This document shows positions 54,488 through 64,000 of a stretch of DNA of 64,000 bases, in pieces. The translations under genes and the position numbers were made by a program. Position 1 is the stretch's first letter. Each line of letters starts with the position of its first letter. The stretch lies in assembly GCA_023213315.1 (NCBI GenBank), contig JAKCPI010004383.1, positions 95,497-159,496 on the forward strand, written 5' to 3'. Origin of the DNA: Euborellia annulipes. Taxonomy: Eukaryota; Arthropoda; Insecta; Dermaptera; Anisolabididae. The notes under the pieces were generated by a model that saw only the letters and a program-made list of their open reading frames with translations, was not told the origin of the DNA and ran no database searches.

Positions 54488-54806
54488 TACTTTCTCTTAC
54501 CCTATATGGATCCTGTTACGCCTGTCAAGCACCAGGTACCGAGATTTGAGAAAATTAACATTAAAGTTTTTTTGATTTACATTGTTTTGATTAGATTATA
54601 TAAGATATCAATTTTTTTTGTCAATTGTGCAAGTAACATTAAATATAAATTTTTTTAGGACATATTTCATAAAAAATACTATTAATTATAGCATTTAAAA
54701 CAATATTCCGTGCTTAACTCATTGTTTAATTTTTTTGGCGCTTGACACACTAATGCATAACAGGGTCCATATATGAAATATATAGAGAGAAAATAATGGA
54801 TTCTTT
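54488..54806 (+). mobile_element. Family X 5' hairpin split by a TIR element
   Basis: TACTTTCTCTTACCCTATAT (54488-54507) and ATATATAGAGAGAAAATAATGG (split at about 54775) are the two arms of the X 5' hairpin; the element at 54512-54774 sits in the loop. Confidence 0.65.
54512..54774. mobile_element. TIR element in the X hairpin loop
   Basis: Left CCTGTTACGCCTGTCAAGC and right (reversed) CCTGTTATGCATTAG...GTGTCAAGCGCCA: about 29-bp imperfect TIRs with a 6-bp indel. 263 bp, no ORF. Target duplication not resolved because the site is itself palindromic. Confidence 0.65.
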
Positions 54807-56031
54807 TTACCGGATAAATTAAAACTTAGAAAAAATTAGTTATGAAAAAAGAGTGAGAGTGGGAAATGATAAAAAAGATTATTAGAAAATTAGTTATTCC
54901 ATTGTTGGGAATGCATTAGTATACTACTTATTGTATATACTTTTATCTGCAAGACATTTAGATTTATAAAAGTAAAAAGTTTTGTATTAAGCTAATGAAT
55001 GATAGATCAAAATAGATTAATTATCATCACTTTTCTTTAAATTTTTGACAAACAAATTTTGTCTAGCATAATTTTGCTGTCTCCCCATCTACAAAATGTC
55101 TTCACCATATTATTGAATGAATGTTTTTTTAATAGCCCTATAACTTACGAATTTTAATGTTATCCTTACATGATTGAATTATGAAGTATTCACAAAATGA
55201 ATCGTCTGGCTAGAAAAAAAAACCCTTAGGGACCAAGTTTTTTTTTTAAACAACATTAATTATTAGTTATTCTTCAGTGGCGCTCTTAATGGTTGTTTTC
55301 TCAATAGTTAAAATGAATTTCTTGTTTTAGAATTGACTGCCTAATCGAATAGGGGTTGTTATCATATCCTCTTATTCTCTTTCTCTTCTTGGGTGAATTG
55401 CTATTAAACCACGTTCGCCCTGATCGGCCCTTTACGTGTTCAGGGCTGTTTGACGTCTGATAGTCAGACCCTCCTGAGAATCCATCCAATTCAATCCAAT
55501 ATGCATGGTTCTGTTCCGCTTTTGATGCTTCAACTCAGATTACCGTCATTCTCATAACGTGGGTTCTTTACGGATTTCAAACGATCATTTACTCTATACG
55601 TAGCCGAGAATATTTCTCTTTTTTTATTTGGTTTTATTTATCATATATATGTATTTTTTTTAATAGAAAAAGAAGAAACAAAATTTCATATGACGCTAGG
55701 ATTTGATTAGATTATGAATTTTATTTTTCACTTTCCTTCTCGACAGATGTTTTATTTCAAGGAATGTTCTTATGTATATTTAAAAGATGACATTTTTTTA
55801 TTTGAAATTTACACAAAAATTTTCCCATTTTTTTTTTTTTTATTATTTATGGTTTTATCACTGTGGTTTTGGAAATCTAAATACAACGAAAAATTACCAA
55901 GAACATTTTGTTAAGAAGATATATTTTCCTGTTTCGTTCACCATATGACGATATAAAAATAAAGTTAAAAGAAAAACGCATATGGCTAGCACATTACTGA
56001 CCGCAACCATAATTGCAAATTTGTTAAATTC
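54807..56031. other. AT-rich DNA with a unique island at about 55.26-55.6 kb
   Basis: The island includes GCCCTGATCGGCCC and ACGTGTTCAGGGC and has a 62-codon minus frame (55301-55489) that I do not recognise. Elsewhere nothing. Confidence 0.35.
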
Positions 56032-56598
56032 CACGTAATGACTGGTCGCACAGCATACAACTTTCTCTTATCTTCGGTAAGCGAAAATGTTCTGTGCTTG
56101 TCACACCAGATTTTTTGTGTCGACATATATTTAGTTTCCGATAGTATACGGTTACATTTAAATTCAAAATGTAAGTTAAGATTTCAATAGCAAAATGAGA
56201 ATATACATTTCAAAGAGCATCTAAAAAATAATTGATTTGTGAATTTCAATCAAAATCGTTTGAGCGAATTTCGAGAAAATCGGGAAAAAACTGAAAAAGT
56301 GCATCAGTAAAGTACTATTACCTTTTCTCCGATTTTGTTTAAAAGCTTATTTTCACGCTCCTGGGCGGTGCTTAACTTAAATATAAAATTTCAACCTCGT
56401 AACTCAATTCCTTCAAGCTTTAAATTGAACATAGACAGACAAACACACAGAGTCAGACGCGAAAACCACTTTTACTTTTTTTTTTGGATTCAGGGGACCT
56501 CAAAACGTGTATATCCATCAAAATCTCGACATCGAATTTTTCACATGAAACCAATCCTTTCTCTCTATATATTAACATATATAGTATAAGAGGAAGCT
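56032..56598 (-). mobile_element. Family X, near full length
   Basis: Palindrome (GACTGGTCGCACAGC...TGTCACACCAGATT), body with a small deletion, GACCTCAAAACGTG, 5' hairpin decayed to ATAAGAGGAAGCTA. Confidence 0.8.
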
Positions 56599-56719
56599 AA
56601 AGTCATGTAAAATTGTTTGCAAAGTAAAATGAACACCATCTTTAAGTACTTTTTGTAAATATTACTCTTTGTAGTCAATTTGTTGATGACCACATAAATT
56701 TATTATATCAACATAAATT

Positions 56720-56860
56720 TGATCTGGTGCTAAAGGTCAAGGGTTCGCATTCCGTCCTAGGCGAAAAATTTATTTCAATTCAATTGAAATAAATAATGAC
56801 AGGGTCTAAATGACCTCATATTCCAAAAAAGACCTTAAACAAATAAAAAAAATAAAAATA
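56720..56860 (+). mobile_element. SINE class B, 5'-truncated
   Basis: GGTCAAGGGTTCGCATTCCG (B box), TTCAATTCAATTGAA, GGGTCTAAATGACC and an A-rich tail. Confidence 0.7.
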
Positions 56861-57149
56861 CAAATTTGAACAAAAAAAAAAAAAAAAAAAACTCGAATTA
56901 TTTATTTTATACCATGCTCAAATTATTTTTATCGTTCTGTTAAAAGAGCGTGATATCAATTATCATCATCAGTCTTTGTTGAAATTACCAAGATTGTTTT
57001 TTATTTATAATTACATCCTAAAATTTTAATCATAGAGTCACGACTATTAATTAACAAAGAATTGAAAAGAAACAATTCACGACATCGGCAAGTCAAAACA
57101 TTTACTCAAAGTGATAATTAAACAATCACAAGGAAAATGATTAAGACTT

Positions 57150-57410
57150 GAAAGTAGTAGGGGTTCGATGAGACAATCTGTCAGCTATCTTTCTCGAAGG
57201 AAGGAACGACCCCCTCTCCTCCTGCTCCATGCCCAATGTCCCATAATTGATGACATAAACCCAATCTCTAAGGGTTGCTCTCGATTCGCTTGGACTAATA
57301 GCAGTCCCTATTGTTTATCTCTCGCTCTCTAATCAATGTATTATTCATGCAGACAGACATTTATTTGACGCAGCCTATAATAGACATTCTTGATTCTTTT
57401 TCTTTTATCA
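57150..57410. other. Unique moderate-GC island
   Basis: AACGACCCCCTCTCCTCCTG, CATGCCCAATGTCCCATAA and CTCTCGATTCGCTTGG lie in repeat-free DNA. No open frame. Candidate conserved non-coding element. Confidence 0.3.
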
Positions 57411-57593
57411 TCGAGAAAGATGATTAGGGCTTTTTTGTTGAACTGAAAAAGGGTTGGTTATTTTACCTTCAAAAAATTTTAATTTAGTATTAATGATAAT
57501 TTTATCAGGAATATAAGAAAAAATCTATTTCTTAAGTTATATTTGTCATGGATAGATGCACACCGAGAAAAAATATTAAAAAAAAACAAACTT

Positions 57594-58195
57594 AAAATAA
57601 TATGGTGTGACTGGTCGCACAACACAACTTTTTCTTACCTTCGGTAATCGAAAGTTGTGTTCTGTGCTTGTCACACCAATTATTTTGTGTCGACATATAT
57701 CTAGTTTCCACCGATATACATGTAATAGAATTGAAGATGTAAACGGGGAAAATATTTATATTTTGTTACCATAGCAACCATTTCTCCTATCATTCCTATG
57801 AAGTACAAGAGTGAAGTGTGCTTCAAACAATTTTGAGAGCAAAATGAGAATATACATTTGAAAAATAAATCTAAAAAATAATTGATTTTTGAATTTTAAT
57901 CAAAATTGTTAGAGCGAATTTTGAGAAAATCGAAAAAAATTGAAAAAGTATATCAGTAAAGTACTAGTACTTTTTGGCCGATTTTGTTTAAAAGCTTATT
58001 TTCACGCCTCAGGGGGGTGCCTAACTTAAATATAAAATTTCAACCTCGTAGCTCTTTTAGTTCCTGGGATATTTTGTTCACAGACACAAACAGACAGACA
58101 TACCATGTTGCGAAAACCACTTATTTGGACTCAGGGGACCTCAAAACGTGTATATCCATCAAAATCTCAACATCGAATTTTTAATATGAATCATA
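57594..58195 (-). mobile_element. Family X, 5' hairpin lost
   Basis: TATGGTGTGACTGGTCGCAC palindrome, full body, CAGACACAAACAGACAG tract, ending at TTTTTAATATGAATC without the CTTTCTC hairpin. Confidence 0.82.
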
Positions 58196-59125
58196 TTCAA
58201 ATGTTTTTCTAATTAATAATTTTATATTGATTTACCTACTTAGGATGTTTAAACAAGAGCCAACAGCTATCAGTCTAAATTCTAATACAAATTTATTTCA
58301 TAATTAAACTATCGGGATTGATTTTCAATTTCATAAATATTACAGGAATAAGTAAATAAATAATGTTAGGTTCAGAAAAATGTATTCTTATTTATTTACT
58401 TTTTCTTGCAATCGTCAAATAAACCTACACCACTACTAGAAAATTTTGCGAAAATAAGATTTGAATGTGAAATAGAAAAAATGTCTTTATTAATAATTTA
58501 GAAAAAAAGTCCTAAACAAAGGGATGCTGCTGCATTCCTTGTCCACCTCAAATTTATTAATACACTAAATAAAAGTCTAGGAGTAGTTAAGGTATGTAGG
58601 GCATTTTTCAGATAAAATAAGATAGTGTAAAGTCAAATGAACTGGCGTTGGTGGCGCATTGCAGACTCCACTCTCTCTGTCGCTCGAAAATGGGGCGGGG
58701 GAGGCGCAGGTCATTCGGGCTGCAAAATCCGCAACAGATAGTTATTTGTATTAAGCATCGAGCCCCAGGCATATATACATAAACATACACAAACGCACTT
58801 ATAAATATTGAGAAATATTAATATCCATGTTTCTTTTAATATTTTCAAAAATATATTATCCATTGGTGGCGTGCATTTGATCAATCGCCGTTTATTTGTA
58901 TTCTATACATACATATACCTCGAACCCAGTCACTCACTTGTGATAGTAGAACTCTTTCAACAAATTTTATGCTGGATATCTTTTATATGGGTTAATTGTA
59001 GATTTTTGGAAACAGAATTCTCGATGATAAAAATGAAAAATTTATCCAACACTTAATCAAATGCCTTGACGGACACTCATTAAAAAATATAAAATTTTTA
59101 AATATAGAATTTAAAATTTCGAATG
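58196..59125. other. AT-rich DNA
   Basis: A GC-richer patch at about 58640-58720 (AATGGGGCGGGGGAGGCGC) has a 60-codon minus frame of no recognised family. No supported gene. Confidence 0.4.
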
Positions 59126-59159
59126 AGGTTAGCCAAGGAAAAGAAAAACAAATTTATAC

Positions 59160-59205
59160 CGTCAACGTTTTGATCTCTCGCCACGCTCTTCCTCGGGACT
59201 TGTGG
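59160..59205 (-). ncRNA. Degenerate hammerhead motif, left of an inverted pair
   Basis: Minus strand CCGAGGA, GAGCGTGGCGAGAGATC, then AAAACGTTG. Related to the plus copy at 59275 but core and stem II are mutated. Confidence 0.35.
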
Positions 59206-59274
59206 CCACAAAATAAAATTATTATTACTGTATATCAATAATATACTGTATATGTATAAAATAATTATTTGTGG

Positions 59275-59325
59275 CCACAGTTTCTGAGGAAGAGCGTGAC
59301 GAGCGCTCGAAACGTCGAATGTATA
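59275..59325 (+). ncRNA. Small hammerhead motif, right of an inverted pair
   Basis: CTGAGGA (59284-59290), perfect stem II GAGCG-TGACGAG-CGCTC, GAAAC and GTC. Stem I pairing is weak, so activity is uncertain although the core is intact. Confidence 0.55.
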
Positions 59326-59403
59326 CATTTTGGAGTTTAGGCTTTCACAGTTGTTATTAATAAAATAATTTGATTTTCGGTTTAACTGTGGTTTATTTGT
59401 AAA

Positions 59404-59452
59404 AATTGCAACGTTTCGGCCACTCATTCTGTTGCCTTCTTCAGGTACAATT
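59404..59452 (-). ncRNA. Small hammerhead ribozyme motif
   Basis: Minus strand: AATTG pairs with CAATT; CTGAAGA (59438-59444); stem II GGC...GCC; CGAAAC; triplet GTT. TACAAATAAACC follows. Core intact. Confidence 0.6.
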
Positions 59453-59685
59453 CGGCTAAGATTACTAAGATTGTTACATCTCTGACAATCTCATTTGAAT
59501 AAATTTGTTTTTTTTTTCCTTTTCCTTGACCTGACTCCATTTCATTAATACTCACAGCCAGTATAATAATTATATACATTTTTTATTTTTATAACTTGAC
59601 AGCCTACCTGTATTTCCATCCTCTAATTTACATCATTCAATTTACAAGATATAAATAGATAAATTTACGATGATAGAAATGGGTG

Positions 59686-59930
59686 AAAATAATTTTCTTA
59701 GATGTCATTAACGATGAGATCAATGACAGAAGATTGACAATCAAAGAAATAGTCTCTTCACCAATGAAACTCTCAATTCACAAGGTTTTGGTCTCATTTG
59801 AACCTAATGATAATCCAATAAAATAAGACCGAAACGTCGTGAATTGGGAGTTCCATTAGTGAACAGATTTTTTCTGCTTCTTCTTTGCAACTTCCTGTCT
59901 GTCATTGATCTCATCTAAAATAATTTTCTT
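59686..59930. mobile_element. Inverted-repeat insertion with hammerhead and 14-bp direct repeats
   Basis: AAAATAATTTTCTT flanks the unit at 59686-59699 and 59917-59930. Between them, GATGAGATCAATGACAGA (about 59713) and TGTCTGTCATTGATCTCATC (about 59896) are inverted, as are CTCAATTCAC and GTGAATTGGGAG nearer the centre. The right half has CGAAACGTC. The structure is two tail-out copies of a hammerhead repeat inserted as one unit, with target duplication. Confidence 0.7.
59800..59850 (+). ncRNA. Degenerate hammerhead motif in the inverted insertion
   Basis: CTAATGA (59814-59820, one core change), weak stem II ending GACC, then CGAAACGTC (59831-59838 for GAAACGTC). The downstream GTGAATTGGGAG pairs with CTCAATTCAC about 40 bases upstream rather than adjacent to the core. 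Confidence 0.35.
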
Positions 59931-60779
59931 CATTATCTCTTTATATCTCTTCAAATAAAGAAATTGATTTTCTTTCTAAAGTTAATATTTCATCCCCTGT
60001 TATATTAGCTATCGAATTTTCACAATTTTAATATTGTGTTATCGTTTTTCATATTTTCATCTTGAGAATTTAATTTTTCTTTTTGGGCCTCATTTTAGTC
60101 GTCACGCCTGGTCTGTCCACGATACGCCAATGATCTTAATTTCATAATAAAATTTAATGTTCAAAATTTTATTAAATGATATAGAGAAAGTGATTGAAAG
60201 TATGCCTATAAAACTTTTTTATCTCGGCTATAAATAAAGGGTCTCTTGGGGGATGCTGCGCCAATTTTTAAAGATTTCTTTCCTAAAATACTTGAGTCAA
60301 CTACTAACTCACTCTTTTCATATAATTTTAGAGAGCAAAAAAAGAAAATTTCTCTATAATTTTCAAATATATGTTTATTTTCCAAACAGTAAATTATTAA
60401 ACCTCTCTTTTACTACATATTCAAATTATATTAAACTGATTTTAATTAAATTTATTGAATTAATGCATATTTCCCTTATTAAAGCCCTTTATATAGATTA
60501 TAATAAGGCAATTATATTTTTATTACTCCCTCTTCAATTAACTATAAAATATTTTCATATAAATCATCTGAATTTCATTATAAAAACTGAATTTCAATTT
60601 AACTAAAATTCGCCTCCACAATATTTCCTTATTCGTCCATTATTGTTAGTTTTTTTTAAGGGTTGAATAAAATGATTAAAAAAATAAAATACAGTAAATA
60701 ACAACTTATAAATTTATTTTCAATTATATTTAAAGGCATATTGGTGATGTTTTACTTCGTTTTCTATCACCAAATTCCT
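59931..60779. other. Very AT-rich DNA
   Basis: The longest forward frame (60253-60606, 117 codons) is leucine/isoleucine/tyrosine-rich as expected from AT-rich DNA, with no recognised motif; not called. Confidence 0.45.
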
Positions 60780-60990
60780 TTTTACTGGGGCGGAATTAAT
60801 TTTTGAAAATTCCGAAGCAAATAGTATTACATAGAATTTCAATCTGTTGAACATGGGCTTTTATATCTCATCCTATTATATAGGGCCTTATATAGACCTA
60901 TACGCTGTGTGTCTTTAGTAACTCAAGCGTGCAAATTCCATCGGATATAACTGAAGTGAGTTTACGTCTTGGCTAGAAAATTTTTCCAGA
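60780..60990. repeat. Low-copy repeat V, copy 2
   Basis: TACTGGGGCGGAATTAATTTTTGAA matches 44356-44545 for its first part, then similarity is patchy (ATTCCATCGGATATAAC against ACCCCATCGAATCCC). Confidence 0.45.
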
Positions 60991-61039
60991 GCTTTTTGGA
61001 TTATTTCATTTATTTTAGTGAAGTTTTTGATTTTGTTTT

Positions 61040-61105
61040 TTTTTTTCGACATCGGATGCTATTTCACCCCTTCCTTATTTATTTCATTTGATTGCTTCAG
61101 TGAAT
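61040..61105 (-). mobile_element. SINE class B fragment
   Basis: TTTTTTTCGACATCGGATGC, CCTTATTTATTTCATTTG: the 3' domain of class B reversed, decayed. Confidence 0.45.
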
Positions 61106-61394
61106 ACTAATTCTTTTTGTTAACAACACTGGTTTTGTTGTCATTTTAATCATTATCGAGAGCAAATTAGTTCGCGTCTACTTAAGATTTTATTGGGTTA
61201 GGTTACAGCATCTGTATTTTTTTGTATTTATTTGTAAATACATGGTATTTATTTTTATTTATTTATTTTAACAACACCCAACCATTTTTGGCACCATTTT
61301 GTAAATAACTCAGGAATTTTTTTAATTGTGCAGAAAATAAATTAAGACAGTAGAAATATAATTTACGGGGGGTGTGATATACCGTCTTTAATTT

Positions 61395-61455
61395 TTTTAA
61401 ATTAAGTTCTTTTTCGGCATCGAAGGCCATTTAGACCCCAACTCTATTTATTTCA
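61395..61455 (-). mobile_element. SINE class B 3' fragment
   Basis: TTCTTTTTCGGCATCGAAGG, CCATTTAGACCCCAACTC and TATTTATTTC; the remainder is lost before the hAT element at 61472. Confidence 0.7.
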
Positions 61456-61471
61456 AGGGGCTACCAAAAGC

Positions 61472-61713
61472 CAGGGGCGTATATAAGGGGGGGCCTCGGC
61501 CCCGAAATTTCCCAAACACATATACATATATAGGGATATACAGACATCAGCGCAACAAATTTTTTCGCAGGATGAAAAACTTTGGTTCCGCAAAAGGAAA
61601 AATGTTCCGTTCTTGTGAAAAAAAAATTTAGTTTCTTAAAAAAAAAAATTTCTGCAGAAAAACTTTTGAGTTCAGCCCCCCCCCTCTCGAAAAAATTTCT
61701 ATATACGCCCCTG
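61472..61713. mobile_element. hAT-type MITE
   Basis: TIRs CAGGGGCGTATATAAGGG and (right) CAGGGGCGTATATAGAAA; flanks CCAAAAGC (61464-61471) and CCAGAAGC (61714-61721), 7 of 8 matching. Poly-G/C inner arms; no transposase. Confidence 0.85.
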
Positions 61714-61721
61714 CCAGAAGC

Positions 61722-62049
61722 TATTGCTCTAGCCCTGAGCCACAGGATAAGGATTTTCGTCTTCTTGTATCTATCTCAAGTTCTTTGTTACTAATTTTAA
61801 AAATACTGTATTTTTTTTTCTTTATATATATCTTGACCCCTTCGAACCCGAAAGGTTAGTTATAGTGAGAATTGATATCCTTAAAATTCAAGGGGTGTTG
61901 TTTTCAGGTAATTTAAATCGATTCATAAATAAAGGACCCCGGAAAAACATAAATAAAAATATAACAGAATAAAACCCCGTTAGTTTGCAAGTGAATAGAA
62001 TTTTTTTAAATAGAGAACCCATTTAATAATTTTAATTCTTGGTCGCTCA
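61722..62049. other. AT-rich DNA
   Basis: No supported feature. Confidence 0.45.
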
Positions 62050-62281
62050 GAGAGCAATGCTTTTATCTATCTATGTCTGCTTGCTTGTTGCCTATCTGTC
62101 AGGCTGTCTTAGTTTTATTTGAGTCGAGCCATGAGTCAGTCGGTTCAGCTCCACTCTCTCTCTCTCTCACTCTCTCTCGTGTGTTAGTTTCTTTTATATT
62201 GTGTTGTGATTTGTGCAAATAAGACGTTCATCCCCCAACCTCATTACACCACACCCCGTCTGGTCATCTTATTATTAAGGT
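62050..62281 (+). other. Exon-like segment, related to 43560-43733
   Basis: GAGTCAGTCGGTTCAGC (initiator-like), a CT microsatellite (about 62152-62180), GTGCAAATAAGACGTTC, a C-rich block, and TTATTATTAAG|GTAATG as donor (GT about 62280). See the partner for the shared layout. A retroelement 5' leader or a 5' UTR exon. Confidence 0.35.
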
Positions 62282-63763
62282 AATGAATACTTTCATAACG
62301 AATTAAATTTTTCTTTTCAATTTTTTTTCTCTCAACATATACTTATAAAATTATAAAAAACCTAAATAAAAATATTATTTTATTAAAACAAAATTAATGA
62401 CCATGCTAACGTCAAAGTAGGCCTAGATATTTTCAAATAATATGTTGTCCCCCAAAAATTCACATCATAATATTTACAGTTATTTAAGTAGTTATAGGAT
62501 GTGCTATTACTCACACCAGAGTTTTTTTAGATGTTGATTTAGGTCTGCTAAAGCTAATGAAATATTTCTAAGGGAAAAGGCAAGTAACCAAACGAAAACT
62601 CGTGGTGGTCTTTTTTTTTTTTTTTTTGAAAAACGACCCGACGGTTGTTGGCGTTCCTAACCGGGTGATGAATTGTCCTAAACAGGGTCGAGAGGGGCTT
62701 CGCCCCGCCCTGATAATAAACTATTTGTGTATGTATAGCGGTCATTAATCACTAAAAAGAAGGAAGGTCCTCCAAATATATATACGTATATAGGTTGTAT
62801 CAAGTTGTCACCCCTGTCAATTCCAATCATCCCTGACTTTTACTCACTCCTTGAAAGCTTTTCTCAAAAATTATTAAAATTACGTCTTTGACAACAAATA
62901 TATTAAATATCAATATATTTTTTCAATGATTAATTATCTTAAAGTTTTTTTTTTTTTAACTCCATTTCCTTTATATTGATTAATTGATTTAATAAATTAA
63001 ATTAAAGATAGGCTCTATCAATGAGAAAATCTTTGAATAATTTATTTTTTTCTTTACTTATTTTTTTTACTTTCTCTTATTATTAATATATCAATAACTT
63101 ATTTTTTTTAGCTGTTTGACAGTTAAAAATATTTAAAAAAATGAATTACTCGATCCGAAACATTCTTGTTGCTAGATGTAGGCTTATTCAGTATATCAAA
63201 CTTGGACTTGGATGTTTTTTCCGTTTTTGAGAAATTTTTTTTCACACATTTTGACAGATAGATAAACATTGCATTTTACGAGATTCATTGTAGGCGTTGC
63301 GAACCTCAATAGTTTTTTTTTTTTTTTTTTTTTTTTGAATTGGGAATTTTGTTGCAGAAATTGAATTAGTTCATGTTTGATTTCTAAAAGGCAGACAGTC
63401 TAAATGGCCATCTAATTAATGAATTTTTCTCGAGTAGTTTCTTCACGAAAATCTTAAAACGAGTAGGCACTGGCCAGTCTTTAGGAAGCCTAAATTCGAC
63501 GCATATCCTCGGGGGAAGGGGGAGGGGGAAGAGATCCAGATAATCACCTTCGTACTAGTCAAATCTAATTTTTTCTTCTTTGAGTTATTTACTCTAAACC
63601 TAACTGACAAAATATCCTAGTCAAACTCATTATCTATTTGTTGAAATTTCTCAAAGTTTCTTTGTAGGTTATATACTGTTATTATATCGACGTTCTAATT
63701 AGTAAAGTGTCTAACTCCACTTTTTTCAAAAATCATTTCTTTGTATTTTCTGTTAAAAATATC
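62282..63763. other. AT-rich DNA
   Basis: A GGGGCTTCGCCCC hairpin near 62695-62707 with GC-rich flanks, poly-T runs near 62610 and 63310, and a GGGGGAAGGGGGAGGGGG run near 63510. No gene. Confidence 0.45.
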
Positions 63764-63798
63764 ATTTTTTTTTTATAAAAACATTCACACTTTTTTCT

Positions 63799-63839
<41 letters not shown>

Positions 63840-63920
63840 TCACACAGTCTTTTCGGCAACTCAGGCCATTTAAGACTTTAAACGTATCGGTTATTGATAA
63901 TATACACATATTAGGGGTTT
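63764..63920 (-). mobile_element. SINE class A with expanded CA tract
   Basis: T run, CATTCACACTTTTTTCTC, CA repeat (about 63805-63838), CAACTCAGGCCATTTAAG, TATCGGTTATTG and TTAGGGGTTTC; head missing. Confidence 0.8.
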
Positions 63921-64000
63921 CAAAAAACTTTCAAAATTAGCAAAATTTATATTGTAAAAATTATGTGAAGTCGACCTTTTCGGAAACAAAACGATTCCTT

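Larger units (their letters stand above)
59126..59530. repeat. Nest of inverted hammerhead-bearing copies
   Basis: GGCCACAAAATAAAATTATT and AATAATTATTTGTGGCC form an inverted centre (about 59201-59280), flanked by a minus-strand and a plus-strand hammerhead with the same GAGCGTG stem II. The block AGGAAAAGAAAAACAAATTT (about 59135) recurs reversed near 59500. A third, different hammerhead lies at 59404-59452. Confidence 0.65.

Noticed and set aside
59098..59427. 109-codon minus-strand frame
   Set aside because: It crosses two ribozyme-like motifs and an inverted repeat, with no family resemblance.
60253..60606. 117-codon plus-strand frame
   Set aside because: The composition (Leu, Ile, Phe, Tyr, Lys, Asn) is what AT-rich DNA gives by chance; no motif and no start context.
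62690..62745. GGGGCTTCGCCCC hairpin as a Helitron terminus or terminator
   Set aside because: No CTRR follows at the right distance and no matching 5' end was found.

Overview
The window looks like a eukaryotic nuclear intergenic or intronic segment, very AT-rich (roughly 30% GC by eye), from an animal, most likely an arthropod. I see no bacterial or phage gene organisation, no rRNA, no intact protein gene and no intact transposase, reverse transcriptase or Rep/helicase ORF. The arthropod guess rests on the combination of tRNA-derived SINEs, a non-autonomous Helitron of the 5'-TCTATATATAATAA class, Tc1/mariner, pogo and hAT miniature elements, and many small hammerhead ribozyme motifs of the kind tied to Penelope-like retroelements. 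A copepod or other crustacean would fit, but I cannot prove it.

Layout. 0-8 kb: an inverted repeat, a complete Helitron (2767-3421), a retroposed polyA element, two copies of a dominant unclassified hairpin-ended repeat (here 'family X'), SINEs and a second Helitron end. 9-16 kb: palindromes, a hammerhead cluster, an inverted X dimer and a SINE with a MITE inside it. 17 kb: a GC-rich island that may be a terminal coding exon. 18-25 kb: hAT and other TIR elements, X copies and a SINE nested in a SINE. 25-30 kb: a duplicated 1.1 kb segment around two X copies. 30-42 kb: X copies, a hammerhead pair, a pogo-like MITE, and a promoter plus first-exon candidate (38.79-38.99 kb). 42.8-45.06 kb: a composite hAT structure with a perfect 8-bp target duplication and nested insertions. 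48.2-50.9 kb: a 140-bp-arm inverted repeat next to a 325-bp satellite array. 51-60 kb: more hammerheads, X copies and a hammerhead-bearing inverted-repeat insertion with a 14-bp direct repeat. 60-64 kb: decayed repeats.

Most of the window is therefore a layered repeat landscape. The elements record insertion order: SINEs into X, a MITE into a SINE, a hAT into a hAT. Between the repeats lie several higher-GC, apparently unique islands (about 1.2, 25.0, 30.6, 33.6, 37.0, 38.8, 52.1, 53.4, 55.4 and 57.2 kb), the best candidates for conserved regulatory DNA or exons. The most interesting system is the set of about 18 hammerhead-like motifs on both strands, several in inverted pairs, together with the 22-copy X family, whose two hairpin ends share one 12-base core.
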